Origin: Pedobacter sp. Leaf250
Lineage (GTDB): Bacteria; Bacteroidota; Bacteroidia; Sphingobacteriales; Sphingobacteriaceae
Assembly: GCF_920984735.1 (NCBI RefSeq)
Contig: NZ_CAKLBU010000015.1
Coordinates: 1 to 64,000 of the forward strand
Direction of reading: 5' to 3'
Length of the DNA: 64,000 bases
In this document: piece by piece, positions 36,436 to 45,543 of the stretch
Layout of the letters: each line of letters opens with the position of its first letter
How positions within the stretch are numbered: the first letter of the stretch is position 1
Notes under the pieces: model-generated
Told to the model about the DNA's origin: nothing
The model's database searches: none
The model's input: the letters and a program-made list of their open reading frames with translations, nothing else
Made by a program: the position numbers and the translations under genes

Positions 36436-38259
36436 ATGAGAAAACTAATCGTATCTGTATTATTTCTGTTGACTTTGAGTGCGAATGCGCAAATTTTACG
36501 CTCAAGGCCAAGCATTGTTGCTGATGATACACCATTGATTATTCAATATTATCGAGATGGAGAATATGAAAAAGCGGTTGTTTTACTAGAAAAGATTTTC
36601 ACTAGTCCGAACAATGAGGGGTATTTTGATATCTATTTTAATTCGTTACTCAAACTAAAACGATACGATGTTGCCGAAAAAGCAGTAAAAAAGCTGATTA
36701 AGCAAAACCCTGAAAATGATGCTTACCCTATTGCACTCGGAAAACTCTACCAGGAGAAAGGTGATGTGCAGACAGGCAATAAAATCTTTAACGAAGTGAT
36801 TAACAAGCTGCCAAAAGATGAGTTCAAAATCCGCAGTTTGGCTAATAATTTTTACCGGTTTGAAAATTATGATTTTGCTGTTCAAACTTTTAAGCAAGGA
36901 CGAAAAATACTGGGTAATGATGATTTGTTTGTTTACGAGCTTTTAAATATTTATCGATTTAAAAAAGACAAACCTAATTTGATGCAGGAATATTTGGATG
37001 CATTGGCAACTATTCCGCAGCTCTTGCCACAGGCCCAGGCCATTTTACCAATCATTTTTGACGATAAGACTGATTATCAAACCTTTCAGATAGGAATTCT
37101 TAGAAAAATCCAAAAATTTCCAGATGCTGAAATATACATACAGCTGCTTACCTGGAATTATATTCAGCAACAAGAATTCGATATGGCTTTGCGCCAATTA
37201 ATTGCTTTTGATAAACGTACTAAAGCGGATGGAGGTACGCTGTTTAATGCGATTTACACATTTGTAGACAATAACGCATACGAAACTGCGATTAAAGCTT
37301 ACGAGTATCTCTTAACCAAAGGAAAGGAAAACCAATATTATTTACCTTCGAAAATTGAGATGCTGAATACAAAATATAATATTCAAACAACTGGAAAACC
37401 AACTTTGGCTGAACTTAATTTATTGGCCAAAGATTATCAGAGTTTATTGGATGAGAATGGTAAAAACAAAAATACTTTATTTGCGATCAAAAAACTGGCA
37501 AACCTGCAAGCCTATTATTTAAATCAGTCAGATAAAGCAGAAAAAGGTTTGGAAGATGCTTTGCAAATGCCTGGTTTAAATGGTCAGGATATTGGTCAAT
37601 TGAAATTAGATTTAGGCGATATTTACATTATAACCAACCAACCTTGGGAAGCCTTTTTGGTTTATGAGCAAGTGAGCAAACAATTTGAAGGTCAACCTAT
37701 TGGCAATGAAGCTCGCTTTCGCAGTGCAAAACTTTCATTTTATCAGGGTAATTTCGAATATAGCAATGGCCAATGCTTAGTGTTAAAATCGGCTACTTCA
37801 CAATTAATTGCAAACGATGCCTTGAATTTGAGCTTGCTCATTACAGATAATATCCAAACACCTACCGATAGCAATGCGCTAAAAATGTATTCCGATGCCG
37901 AAATGCTGATTTTTAGAAATTTACCTGCCAGAGCAATTCAAAAATTGGATAGCATAGCAATCGCTTTTCCTCAAAATGGCCTGGCCGATGCGGTAATGAT
38001 GACCAAAGCGAAGATCTTAATTAAATCCAACGATTTTCAAAAAGCAGCAGAAATACTCAAAAAAGTAACAGAAGATTATAAAGATGGCATTTGGACAGAC
38101 GATGCTTTGTTTACGCTTGGCGATTTATATGAGAAAAAGCTGAACGATATGATGCTGGCAAAGCTGTATTTTCAGAAATTGATAACTGATTATCCGGGCA
38201 GCATGTTTAGTGCCGAAGCCCGTAAAAGGTTCAGAAATTTAAGAGGAGATGGAGTTTAG
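36436..38259 (+). CDS. TPR-repeat secreted protein
   Basis: 607 aa with a signal peptide (1-18, LLTLSANAQ). Helical repeats run through the whole mature chain: an N-terminal group (about 35-190: YYRDGEYEKAVVLLEKIF, KRYDVAEKAVKKLIK, YPIALGKLYQEKGD) and a C-terminal group (about 480-600: RAIQKLDSIAIAFPQNGLAD, DFQKAAEILKKV, AKLYFQKLITDYPGS). The C-terminal repeats resemble outer-membrane-assembly or cell-division TPR proteins (BamD/YbgF-like). No partner gene is adjacent. Role: probable periplasmic scaffold, inferred. Confidence 0.85.
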   Translation: MRKLIVSVLFLLTLSANAQILRSRPSIVADDTPLIIQYYRDGEYEKAVVLLEKIFTSPNNEGYFDIYFNSLLKLKRYDVAEKAVKKLIKQNPENDAYPIALGKLYQEKGDVQTGNKIFNEVINKLPKDEFKIRSLANNFYRFENYDFAVQTFKQGRKILGNDDLFVYELLNIYRFKKDKPNLMQEYLDALATIPQLLPQAQAILPIIFDDKTDYQTFQIGILRKIQKFPDAEIYIQLLTWNYIQQQEFDMALRQLIAFDKRTKADGGTLFNAIYTFVDNNAYETAIKAYEYLLTKGKENQYYLPSKIEMLNTKYNIQTTGKPTLAELNLLAKDYQSLLDENGKNKNTLFAIKKLANLQAYYLNQSDKAEKGLEDALQMPGLNGQDIGQLKLDLGDIYIITNQPWEAFLVYEQVSKQFEGQPIGNEARFRSAKLSFYQGNFEYSNGQCLVLKSATSQLIANDALNLSLLITDNIQTPTDSNALKMYSDAEMLIFRNLPARAIQKLDSIAIAFPQNGLADAVMMTKAKILIKSNDFQKAAEILKKVTEDYKDGIWTDDALFTLGDLYEKKLNDMMLAKLYFQKLITDYPGSMFSAEARKRFRNLRGDGV

Positions 38260-38378
38260 CTAAAACAAGAAAATTTACCTTATGCCTACCTTCATCAATT
38301 TTATTTAACAAAAGCTTCATTTTAGTTACCATTCAAGTTGAGGTAAAAGCGTAAATTAGCTCTGTTAATTGCTCCAAA

Positions 38379-38885
38379 ATGATTGAAACCGATCGACTAA
38401 TTTTAATACCACTTTCACACGATCAACTGCTGAAATATATCAAAGATGACCATTCTCTTGAAAAAGAATTCGGCATTTTACCCACCAAGAAAAAAATCTC
38501 AAAATCGCTGCATGATGCGCTTCAGCAAAACATTTTACCCAACGTTTGTAGCAAAGACAAAGATTTCATTTTTAATACCTTTTGGATCATTATATCAAAA
38601 CCCGATAATAGGATAATTGGCGACATAAGCTTTGTTGGCGAGCCAGATTCCGATGGAGAGATTGAAATTGGTTATGGCACTTATGAGGCATTTCGGGGCA
38701 AAGGCTTTATGACAGAAGCCGTTGGAAGAATAATCGACTGGGCAAAAGAACAACCTAAAGTAAAATCGATTTTTGCAGCTACCGAAAAGAGCAACATTGC
38801 TTCTTATTCTATTCTAGAGAAAAACAATTTTATAAATATTGGAGAAGTGGATAATATGTTGAGCTGGAAAATTGAATTGAATTAA
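38379..38885 (+). CDS. GNAT acetyltransferase (RimJ/RimL-like)
   Basis: 168 aa. Acetyl-CoA-dependent transferase fold: IETDRLILIPLS start, IGDISFVGEPDSDGEIEIGY central strands, pyrophosphate loop EAFRGKGFMTEAVGRII (motif RGKG-F, near 107), then FAATEKSNIASYSILEKNNF. The RimJ/RimL subgroup acetylates N-termini or small molecules; target unknown. Convergent with the next GNAT gene, 4 bp between stops. Confidence 0.9.
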   Translation: MIETDRLILIPLSHDQLLKYIKDDHSLEKEFGILPTKKKISKSLHDALQQNILPNVCSKDKDFIFNTFWIIISKPDNRIIGDISFVGEPDSDGEIEIGYGTYEAFRGKGFMTEAVGRIIDWAKEQPKVKSIFAATEKSNIASYSILEKNNFINIGEVDNMLSWKIELN

Positions 38886-38889
38886 TCTG

Positions 38890-39399
38890 CTAAATCGCTA
38901 TTTCGAAAAGGCTTAAACTTATCCCCTCGTAATGTTTGGGTAAACCTTCTGATTTTTCGAGTGTAACCACGCCCACAAAATCAAAACCACAGCTTGTGTA
39001 GTAGGCCAATAGTTTTTCATTATCTGCCCAAGTATCCATGCGTATGTATTTTATTCCGTTTGCAACTGCATATTCCTTTGCCCATTTTATAATTTCTTTT
39101 ACGAAAGAGAATCCTCTAAAATTTGGGTGGGTAACAATACGGTGAATGTAAATTGATTCATAATCACGATCGCCCCAAATAAGTTGATCGTTAAAGGTAA
39201 CCGCGAATACACAGGCAACTTCTCCATCAACTAAAATTTTGTACTGACGATTTTCTGCAATTTCAGTTTGCACCAATTCTCTGCTGAAACCTTGCCAATG
39301 TTTGTTAAAAACCTTTTTCTGATGGGCAATCGCCATATCGTAAAAATCGAAAATAAGATCTATATCGGTTGGCTGGCTATTTATTACATTTAATTGCAT
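38890..39399 (-). CDS. GNAT acetyltransferase
   Basis: 169 aa. IHRIVTHPNFRGFSFVKEII is the acetyl-CoA loop (near 95; R-G-F-S instead of the commoner R-G-K-G), followed by IKYIRMDTWADNEKLLAYYTSCGFDFVG. Substrate unknown. A TATATTTG -7-like box (39411-39404) ends 4 bp upstream of the ATG, suggesting a near-leaderless transcript; the palindromic element at 39434 lies just upstream of that. Confidence 0.87.
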   Translation of the reverse strand: MQLNVINSQPTDIDLIFDFYDMAIAHQKKVFNKHWQGFSRELVQTEIAENRQYKILVDGEVACVFAVTFNDQLIWGDRDYESIYIHRIVTHPNFRGFSFVKEIIKWAKEYAVANGIKYIRMDTWADNEKLLAYYTSCGFDFVGVVTLEKSEGLPKHYEGISLSLFEIAI

Positions 39400-39433
39400 G
39401 GAGCAAATATAACGAGATTGTTTTATTGCTTAG

Positions 39434-39631
39434 GTCATCCGATAAATATCTTCACAGCGCTATTATTCATCGGATGACAGTTTAGATTGCTTCGTAATTT
39501 GCACCGGACAAACAAAAAGCAGGGCTGGATCTCCTAATGGAATACAAGCCCTGCTTTTCTAACGGTTAAATTTTAATCTAGTAAGTCATCCGATGAATAT
39601 TTACATCCTGACTATATATTTATCGGATGAC
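39434..39631. mobile_element. MITE-like nested palindromic element
   Basis: The outer ends are inverted copies: GTCATCCGATAAATAT at 39434-39449 and its complement at 39616-39631. Each end is itself a palindrome of 45-47 bp (39434-39478 and 39585-39631) closing with ATTCATCGGATGAC or its mirror. The next inward bases are also related (TTTAGATT versus AATCTAGT), and the centre is a GC-rich hairpin. The whole ~198 bp is thus one long imperfect inverted repeat with no coding capacity, in the spacer downstream of der. No target-site duplication is certain. Confidence 0.65.
39515..39558. terminator. central hairpin of the palindromic element
   Basis: AAAAGCAGGGCT (39515-39526) pairs perfectly with AGCCCTGCTTTT (39547-39558), 20-nt loop. 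A and T tracts border it on both strands, so it could end der transcripts on the minus strand. Confidence 0.65.
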
Positions 39632-39663
39632 TATTACTAACAAAGGATAGAAGAAACCTTAAA

Positions 39664-40965
39664 TTATTTCTGTCTGAAATAGATTTGGATCGGCGCTCCG
39701 GAAAAATCAAAATTCTCTCTTAATTTATTCTCGATAAAGCGTTTATATGGATCTTTAATGTACTGTGGCAGGTTGCAGAAAAATGCAAACATTGGCGAAG
39801 TAGCATTAATTTGTGTGATGTATTTAATTTTAATGTGTTTACCTTTTAATGCTGGTGGTGGAAATTTCTCGATCAAAGGCAACATCACATCATTCAATTT
39901 TGATGTAGGAATTTTTTTGCTACGGTTTTTGTACACCTCTAAAGCCGCTTCAATTGCCTTAAAAATACGTTGTTTGTTCAACACCGAAGTAAATACAATC
40001 GGCACATCAGTAAACGGACGAATACGCTCATGGATTTGCTCCTCGAATGCTTTCATCGTTTGCGTATTTTTTTCAATCAAATCCCACTTGTTGATTAAGA
40101 TTACAATACCTTTCTTATTTTTTTCAGCCAGATGGAAAATATTAATATCCTGACTTTCGATACCTTCAACAGCATCAATCATTAACACCACCACATCAGC
40201 TTCTTCTAAAGCCTTAATGGTACGCATTACTGAGTAAAATTCTAAATTCTCTTTTACTTTGGTTTTTTTACGTAATCCTGCAGTATCAATTAACATAAAT
40301 TCATGACCAAACTGGTTATAATGAATTTTAATCGAATCGCGGGTGGTACCAGCATTTGCCGTTACAATGTTACGCTCTTTACCAATTAGGGCGTTTACCA
40401 AAGATGATTTACCCACATTTGGGCGACCAGCGATGGTAATTTTAGGCAACTGATTTTCTTCTTCAGGAATGTCTTCAAAGTTTTTTACAATCTCATCCAA
40501 CAACTCTCCTGTTCCAGAACCAGTCATTGATGATAATGGATATACTTCGCCTAAACCAAAGCCATAAAATGTATGAATTTCATTATATAAAGCCGTATTG
40601 TCTACTTTATTTGCACAAACATAAACCGGCTTGTTACTTCTACGTAAAACTTGGGCAATATCATCATCCAAATCGGTAATACCTGTAGTAACATCAACCA
40701 TAAATACCAAAACACTAGCTTCTTCAATGGCAATCATTACCTGCTCGCGAATGGCGGCTTCATAAACATCTTCAGAATTGGCCACGTAACCGCCAGTATC
40801 AATTACAGTGAATTGTCTGTCGGTCCATTCGCCCACGCCGTAATGTCTATCGCGGGTTACGCCGCTAATATCATCTACAATAGCCTTGCGACTTTCAGTT
40901 AATCTATTAAAAAGGGTGCTTTTGCCTACGTTTGGCCTGCCTACGATGGCGATAATGTTACTCAT
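39664..40965 (-). CDS. der: ribosome-assembly GTPase Der (EngA)
   Basis: 433-aa double GTPase needed for 50S subunit maturation. Domain 1: [12 protein letters not shown] (7-18), DTGG, NKVD. Domain 2: [12 protein letters not shown] (near 178), [18 protein letters not shown]-terminal KH-like domain covers about 350-433. Complete and of normal length. It is directly downstream of era on the same strand, but a promoter at the end of era suggests separate transcription as well. Confidence 0.97.
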   Translation of the reverse strand: MSNIIAIVGRPNVGKSTLFNRLTESRKAIVDDISGVTRDRHYGVGEWTDRQFTVIDTGGYVANSEDVYEAAIREQVMIAIEEASVLVFMVDVTTGITDLDDDIAQVLRRSNKPVYVCANKVDNTALYNEIHTFYGFGLGEVYPLSSMTGSGTGELLDEIVKNFEDIPEEENQLPKITIAGRPNVGKSSLVNALIGKERNIVTANAGTTRDSIKIHYNQFGHEFMLIDTAGLRKKTKVKENLEFYSVMRTIKALEEADVVVLMIDAVEGIESQDINIFHLAEKNKKGIVILINKWDLIEKNTQTMKAFEEQIHERIRPFTDVPIVFTSVLNKQRIFKAIEAALEVYKNRSKKIPTSKLNDVMLPLIEKFPPPALKGKHIKIKYITQINATSPMFAFFCNLPQYIKDPYKRFIENKLRENFDFSGAPIQIYFRQK

Positions 40966-41081
40966 TTGTATTTATGATTGTAAATTTACGATTGTAGATT
41001 TTCTATCACAAACGTAAAAATTGTTAAGTCTCTTTCAATTAGCCATTGATTATCAACTACTAACCGATCGATTTCGGGCTG

Positions 41082-41110
41082 CAAAGGTACGGTTAATTAT
41101 CGTAACCAAA
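41082..41110 (-). promoter_or_regulatory. Bacteroidota-type promoter of der
   Basis: Minus strand: TTTG (41110-41107), 17-bp spacer, TACCTTTG (41089-41082), matching TTG-N17-23-TAnnTTTG. It overlaps the last codons of era and leaves a leader of roughly 110 nt before the der ATG. Confidence 0.6.
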
Positions 41111-41989
41111 GCTCTTTAAGTAATTCTTTTTACTTCTCCAATCGGGAATTACTTTAACAAACAGCTCTAAGAATACTTTTGAATCTAAAAATTTCTCCAC
41201 TTCTAAACGGGCTTCAGTACCAACTTTTTTAAGCATGCTGCCACCAGTGCCAATTAAAATGTTTTTTTGCGAATCGCGTTCTACCACAATTTCTGCCATG
41301 ATGCGAACCATCGAACCTTTACCATTTTTAAGTTCTTCTTCTTTAAAACTTTTAACGATAACTTCAGTGCTGTAAGGAATTTCTTTCTGATAGTTTAAGA
41401 AAATCTTTTCACGGATGATCTCCGAAACGAAGAAGCGCTCTGAGCGATCAGTTAATTCTTCCTTATCATAATATGCTGGATGCTCAGGCAATAATTGCAA
41501 AACATGATCTAAAATTCCATCTACATTGTGTTTATGTAAAGCAGAAATGGCATAAATAGAAACGGGATTTAGTTTTTCTTGCCAATAAGCGATCTTTTCA
41601 TCAACCTGTTCCTGCAATGCCTTATCTATTTTATTGATGAGTACAATTGTTGGAATATCCCTATTCAGAATTTTCTCTAAAACATCATCCTCATCATGCG
41701 TTTCGTTAATATCTGTAACGAATAAAAGTACATCTGCATCAGTCAAAGATCCGTTAACAAAGCTCATCATACTCTCTTGTAAAGAGTATTTTGGCTTGAT
41801 TATACCTGGAGTATCAGAAAAAACGATCTGATATTCTTCCTCATTTACGATACCTAAAATACGATGTCTTGTGGTTTGCGCTTTAGGTGTTATGATGCTA
41901 AGTCGCTCGCCAACAAGCACATTCATTAGGGTAGATTTACCTACATTTGGTTTACCTATTATACTAACAAAACCTGCTTTATGCGCCAT
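41093..41989 (-). CDS. era: 16S rRNA-binding GTPase Era
   Basis: GTPase that binds the 3' end of 16S rRNA during 30S assembly. ATG 41989 (MAHKAGFVSIIGKPNVGKST) is chosen; an upstream in-frame start at 42022 would add 11 residues not expected in the family. G1 GKPNVGKST, G2/G3 TTRHRILG and SDTPGI, G4 NKID. C-terminal KH domain with NILIGTGGSMLKKVGTEAR. 298 aa is standard. Confidence 0.97.
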   Translation of the reverse strand: MAHKAGFVSIIGKPNVGKSTLMNVLVGERLSIITPKAQTTRHRILGIVNEEEYQIVFSDTPGIIKPKYSLQESMMSFVNGSLTDADVLLFVTDINETHDEDDVLEKILNRDIPTIVLINKIDKALQEQVDEKIAYWQEKLNPVSIYAISALHKHNVDGILDHVLQLLPEHPAYYDKEELTDRSERFFVSEIIREKIFLNYQKEIPYSTEVIVKSFKEEELKNGKGSMVRIMAEIVVERDSQKNILIGTGGSMLKKVGTEARLEVEKFLDSKVFLELFVKVIPDWRSKKNYLKSFGYDN

Positions 41990-42010
41990 AGAAATATTTT
42001 TTAAAAAAAA

Positions 42011-42042
42011 TTTGCAGCACAAAGAAACGAATTATATCTTTG
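42011..42042 (+). promoter_or_regulatory. canonical Bacteroidota promoter of the tRNA cluster
   Basis: TTTG (42011-42014), 20-bp spacer, TATCTTTG (42035-42042): an exact TTTG-N20-TAnnTTTG promoter. It points into the tRNA cluster and lies divergent to era. No other gene is close on the plus strand. Confidence 0.75.
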
Positions 42043-42104
42043 CATTCCAATTCGGAAACAGAGTTAAGGATTTAATTCAAGCTAAAAACGAGTTGTATTA
42101 ACAA

Positions 42105-42163
42105 TGCGGGGTGAAGACCCAATCTATCAAGTAACTTGATAAGGGTTCATAACCCGAAGATGA
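42105..42163 (+). pseudogene. degenerate tRNA-fMet relic
   Basis: It starts TGCGGGGTGAAGA, like the true initiator tRNA (TGCGGGGTGGAGC), and contains GGGTTCATAACCCGAAGATG, like the anticodon arm GGGCTCATAACCCGAAGGTC. The D-arm region is replaced by sequence with a TATCAAG-TAA-CTTGATA hairpin, and no T-arm or acceptor 3' strand follows. It sits 17 bp before the first intact tRNA-fMet. Confidence 0.7.
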
Positions 42164-42179
42164 AATTGACAACATATAA

Positions 42180-42252
<73 letters not shown>

Positions 42253-42334
42253 CTATTAAAGTGATAAGTTGTAAGTAAAAAGTTTTAAGTTGATTTAACT
42301 TATAACCTTAAACGTTCAACTTTAAACTTAAAAT
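42253..42334. repeat. GTT-phased inverted repeat between tRNA-fMet and tRNA-Glu, copy 1
   Basis: 82-bp spacer: phased AAGTTGT AAGTAAA AAGTTTT AAGTTGA on the left, apex AAGTT-GATTT-AACTT, and complementary AACCTTAAACG...ACTTTAAACTT on the right. It would fold as a long imperfect hairpin in the tRNA precursor. Confidence 0.75.
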
Positions 42335-42406
42335 GGCCCGTTCGTCTAGGGGTGAGGACGCCAGATTTTCATTCTGGAAACAGGGGTTCGATTCCCCTAC
42401 GGGCTA
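42335..42406 (+). tRNA. tRNA-Glu (TTC), copy 1
   Basis: 72 nt without encoded CCA. Acceptor GGCCCGT/ACGGGCT (G1-T72 wobble), anticodon stem CCAGA/TCTGG around TTTTCAT with anticodon TTC, T-arm AGGGGTTCGATTCCCCT. Confidence 0.96.
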
Positions 42407-42408
42407 CG

Positions 42409-42440
42409 AAACCGCTTAATAAAAATTGGCGGTTTTTTTT
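42409..42440 (+). terminator. terminator after the first tRNA cassette
   Basis: AAACCGC (42409-42415) and GCGGTTT (42429-42435), followed by TTTTT. Confidence 0.8.
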
Positions 42441-42495
42441 ATCAGTTTCAACACTGAAAAATTGAGGTTGGTAATACCATAAAAATACAATGTAA

Positions 42496-42568
<73 letters not shown>

Positions 42569-42650
42569 CTACTAGAGTGAAAAGTTGTTAGTTAAAAGTT
42601 TTAAGTTGATTTAACTTATAACCTAAAACTTTTAACTTTAAACTTAAGAA
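42569..42650. repeat. GTT-phased inverted repeat between tRNA-fMet and tRNA-Glu, copy 2
   Basis: Same 82-bp length and architecture as 42253-42334 with about ten substitutions; the central apex AAGTTGATTTAACTTATAAC is unchanged. Confidence 0.75.
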
Positions 42651-42722
42651 GGCCCGTTCGTCTAGGGGTGAGGACGCCAGATTTTCATTCTGGAAACAGG
42701 GGTTCGATTCCCCTACGGGCTA
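42651..42722 (+). tRNA. tRNA-Glu (TTC), copy 2
   Basis: Identical over all 72 nt to copy 1. It ends the second cassette. Confidence 0.96.
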
Positions 42723-42724
42723 CT

Positions 42725-42759
42725 AAAAAAGCGATTTGATTACTCAAATCGCTTTTTTT
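42725..42759 (+). terminator. terminator after the second tRNA cassette
   Basis: AAAAAAGCGATTTGA, loop TTAC, TCAAATCGCTTTTTT (stem core 42731-42739 / 42744-42752). A/T tracts on both sides also let it end the convergent minus-strand operon. Confidence 0.9.
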
Positions 42760-42775
42760 ATTTCCAACATACACA

Positions 42776-43015
42776 TCAAACCTTCGGATGCGCCCGATTG
42801 CCTACCGATTTATCGTAACCTTTTGAGTTATCTTTAAAATAGAATCCATAACTGATAATCAGCACCACGATTGCGATTCCTAATATTAATAATGTAGCGC
42901 TACTTTTCACTAAATTTTGTAGGCTTACTACCTCAACATTCCAAATTCTTAATCCTAATATGCCTAAAAAGGCGATAATTAGTAGAACGATAAAAATTCC
43001 AACAATTTTTTTCAT
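42776..43015 (-). CDS. small two-TM membrane protein
   Basis: 79 aa: TM helices at about 4-24 and 40-61, then a polar tail with FKDNSKGYDKSVGNRAHPK. No family recognised. It is the last gene of a three-gene minus-strand operon, 10 bp after the SPFH gene, so it probably works at the membrane with it. Confidence 0.75.
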   Translation of the reverse strand: MKKIVGIFIVLLIIAFLGILGLRIWNVEVVSLQNLVKSSATLLILGIAIVVLIISYGFYFKDNSKGYDKSVGNRAHPKV

Positions 43016-43025
43016 AGCTGTGTAT

Positions 43026-44027
43026 TTAAAATTTATTTAGCCATTCTGTTTTTTTCTGATCAAATTCCTGTTGCGTAATAATGCCCTCATCCAATAACAA
43101 TTTCAATTGTTGAAGTTTAACTACCGGATCTGTATGTGAATTGTCTATTTGGTCGTTTCTTATCGTGTCGAAAGTTTTTCCGATTTCCATGCCTACTCCA
43201 AATTGTAATCCCGCACCTGCCAAACCGCCTTCATTACGGGCCGCATCCCTTAAAGCCCTTAACTTTTCTAGCTCTACATAAGTTAATCCCCCATCTCCAG
43301 CTGCCATGGCATCAGCGGTAATGTCTGCAATTTTCCCAATCCGTTCTTTCGTCTCTTCATCAAATACAGTTCCATTGAGCTTAAAATCGGTTAGGATGAA
43401 GCCCAAATTTGCGACTTCCACATTTATTTGATTTTTAATGTTTTGCGAAAGCAGTGGCAACTGTGCATCAATGTTTTGATACGATACGCCACCTTGTGCT
43501 AGTGAAGAAGAAATCCCTTGAGGAAAACGACTTTGAAGCATTTGCCTGGCATCAAGAACAGTATATTGATCTGCCGATCCAATTACGTTAACAAATAAAT
43601 GTTTTGCATCGGCTACTCTAAACGAAAATGATCCGTTAGCGCCCAGCTCAACGGGAATTTTATAAATGGGATCTAAATACTTAATCGCTTGTGCAGTTCC
43701 CCAGCCTTGGTTTACATTTTCGGATGTACGATAGAAATATATCTTCAGTTTATGTTCACTCTCAAAAGCCGTTCGCAATTTTAACAACGTGGTAATAAAT
43801 GGATGATTATCTGTTTCGATATCATAAATTCCCTCTGCTGTAATTTCATCGGTTAGCTTCCCTTCGTAAACCAATAAGGCACCCTGACCCGGCCCTACAA
43901 TTAGTTTACTGGCATTTTTAAGTTCATCATTGTGAGATGGGTACTTATATACCAAAATTTCTGGGCTTTGATTATCCCACTCTATTACTTGAGATAACTG
44001 ATTTTTGAAAAAATTTATAATTCCCAT
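43026..44027 (-). CDS. SPFH domain protein with C-terminal SHOCT motif
   Basis: 333 aa. N-terminal SPFH (stomatin/flotillin-like, virion-core-protein YdjI type) domain about 20-225: VIEWDNQSPEILVYKYP, VGPGQGALLVYEGKL, IPVELGANGSFSFRVADA. A Gly/Ala-rich segment (GGLAGAGLQFGVGMEIG) follows near 262-283. The SHOCT-like end is LQQLKLLLDEGIITQQEFDQ. Such proteins form membrane-associated oligomers. It lies 3 bp downstream of the zinc-ribbon membrane protein gene and 10 bp upstream of a two-TM protein. Confidence 0.88.
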   Translation of the reverse strand: MGIINFFKNQLSQVIEWDNQSPEILVYKYPSHNDELKNASKLIVGPGQGALLVYEGKLTDEITAEGIYDIETDNHPFITTLLKLRTAFESEHKLKIYFYRTSENVNQGWGTAQAIKYLDPIYKIPVELGANGSFSFRVADAKHLFVNVIGSADQYTVLDARQMLQSRFPQGISSSLAQGGVSYQNIDAQLPLLSQNIKNQINVEVANLGFILTDFKLNGTVFDEETKERIGKIADITADAMAAGDGGLTYVELEKLRALRDAARNEGGLAGAGLQFGVGMEIGKTFDTIRNDQIDNSHTDPVVKLQQLKLLLDEGIITQQEFDQKKTEWLNKF

Positions 44028-44030
44028 ATT

Positions 44031-45305
44031 TTACCTTGTTTCAAATTCTTTAATTAATTTTCCATCCATGCCAATGGCCATGAGTAGATTATTGGCATTT
44101 ACCACAAATCCTTCTTTATACCGGATACCGTTATCTAAATAATGGTTGGTAGGGAAAGTATAGTTGAATATTAGTTTACCATTTTGAGCATCAATGCATT
44201 GGATATTGGTTGGCGATTTTTCGGCAGGAGTTTTCCTGGTGGCAATTAGCACATAATCTTTATCGCTAAATAGTATTTTCGGATTAAAATATACTCTGCC
44301 GGGCGTGAGGTCGGTATAACTTCGAATTACATCCCAGAGAACGTAATTAAGTATTTTCTTATTCTTATAATTTTTCCAGCTTAAATGCACATAATAATCA
44401 GGTCCGCCCTCATTATCTTTCATGGTATATTTAAGTAATTGTATCTTTTCTTCAGGGTAATCGTCACTAAGCAACGAAAAACTAAATTGGGTTTTAAGTT
44501 TTTCATTTACTTCCTTTTTTTCAAAGGTTCGCTGAACAATGCTTATTTCGTCTTTAGTAAAAATTTTATCAATCAATGGATAATAGAAAAGGTTTATACC
44601 CTCGTTATTCATTAAATTAAAAGCTTCGCCAATGCTATCATAAGCAAATTCTGCATTTGCAATACCACTTGCCAGCACTGTATGATTTTTAAATAGGCTT
44701 TGCGTAACATCAATGGCCAAATAATTTTCTTTATCGATTTTATAGATAGTTGTTTTATTGGCTATGGCATACAAATCGCCGTTGCTTAATTTTTTCAGTT
44801 TAAAATCGTTGTTGTTAGCAATATTAAAAGTTCCGGTTTTTTGTGTTTTTAATTCTTTATGAGATAATAAATCGTAAAAAGTGATATACTCGCCGGTACC
44901 ATTTTCATTATCATTACCGCTATACCTACGGGCCCCGAAAACCACTGCAATAAGTTGCTTGTTCTTATTGGCATATGCTTGAGTCGTTTCAGAATACCAA
45001 TTAAACTCGGGCCTAACGTTTTCGCTGCGATTATAACTTTTTTTGCTGCTAAATAATAAAGGGAAAGCCAATGCAAATACAAAAAATGCACCCACAAGGC
45101 AACCGATAATGAGCCCGATTTTTTTACCACCTACCGGATTAAATTGTGGTGAGTTGTAATTGATGTTATGATTAATATTGATGTCATCATTATCCAAAAA
45201 ATATTCGGTATTGCAACTGCTACAAATAAAATGATCAGCCTTGATTTCTGTTTTACCTATGCTTCCACAATGCGGACATTTAATTGCTTTGATGTGTTTT
45301 GCCAT
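44031..45305 (-). CDS. zinc-ribbon single-TM protein with a large C-terminal domain
   Basis: 424 aa. The N-terminal zinc ribbon IKCPHCGSIG...FICSSCNTEYF (Cys pairs near 10/13 and 29/32) precedes a TM helix at about 62-85 (GLIIGCLVGAFFVFALAFPLLF). The remaining 330 residues are beta-rich with repeated aromatic strands and could form a propeller-like sensor domain; this is inference. First gene of the SPFH operon. No family name is assigned. Confidence 0.75.
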   Translation of the reverse strand: MAKHIKAIKCPHCGSIGKTEIKADHFICSSCNTEYFLDNDDININHNINYNSPQFNPVGGKKIGLIIGCLVGAFFVFALAFPLLFSSKKSYNRSENVRPEFNWYSETTQAYANKNKQLIAVVFGARRYSGNDNENGTGEYITFYDLLSHKELKTQKTGTFNIANNNDFKLKKLSNGDLYAIANKTTIYKIDKENYLAIDVTQSLFKNHTVLASGIANAEFAYDSIGEAFNLMNNEGINLFYYPLIDKIFTKDEISIVQRTFEKKEVNEKLKTQFSFSLLSDDYPEEKIQLLKYTMKDNEGGPDYYVHLSWKNYKNKKILNYVLWDVIRSYTDLTPGRVYFNPKILFSDKDYVLIATRKTPAEKSPTNIQCIDAQNGKLIFNYTFPTNHYLDNGIRYKEGFVVNANNLLMAIGMDGKLIKEFETR

Positions 45306-45543
45306 CTACGGTGAAGTTTGTTAGTTTATTGCCAGATCAATAAAACTCAATATTAAAGCCATTGATGTAACGTTTACTTGCAAAATGTATATGTGTTTGC
45401 ATTCGATTGTTATTTGTTGGAGTTGTATTAATATTCGTTTATCCCACAAAATGATAAATGGATCATATTTTATTAGGCATAGATTTTTATAAGCAATTCT
45501 GTCTCAAATTGGGTACATTACTGCATTATATTCAACGTCTAAC

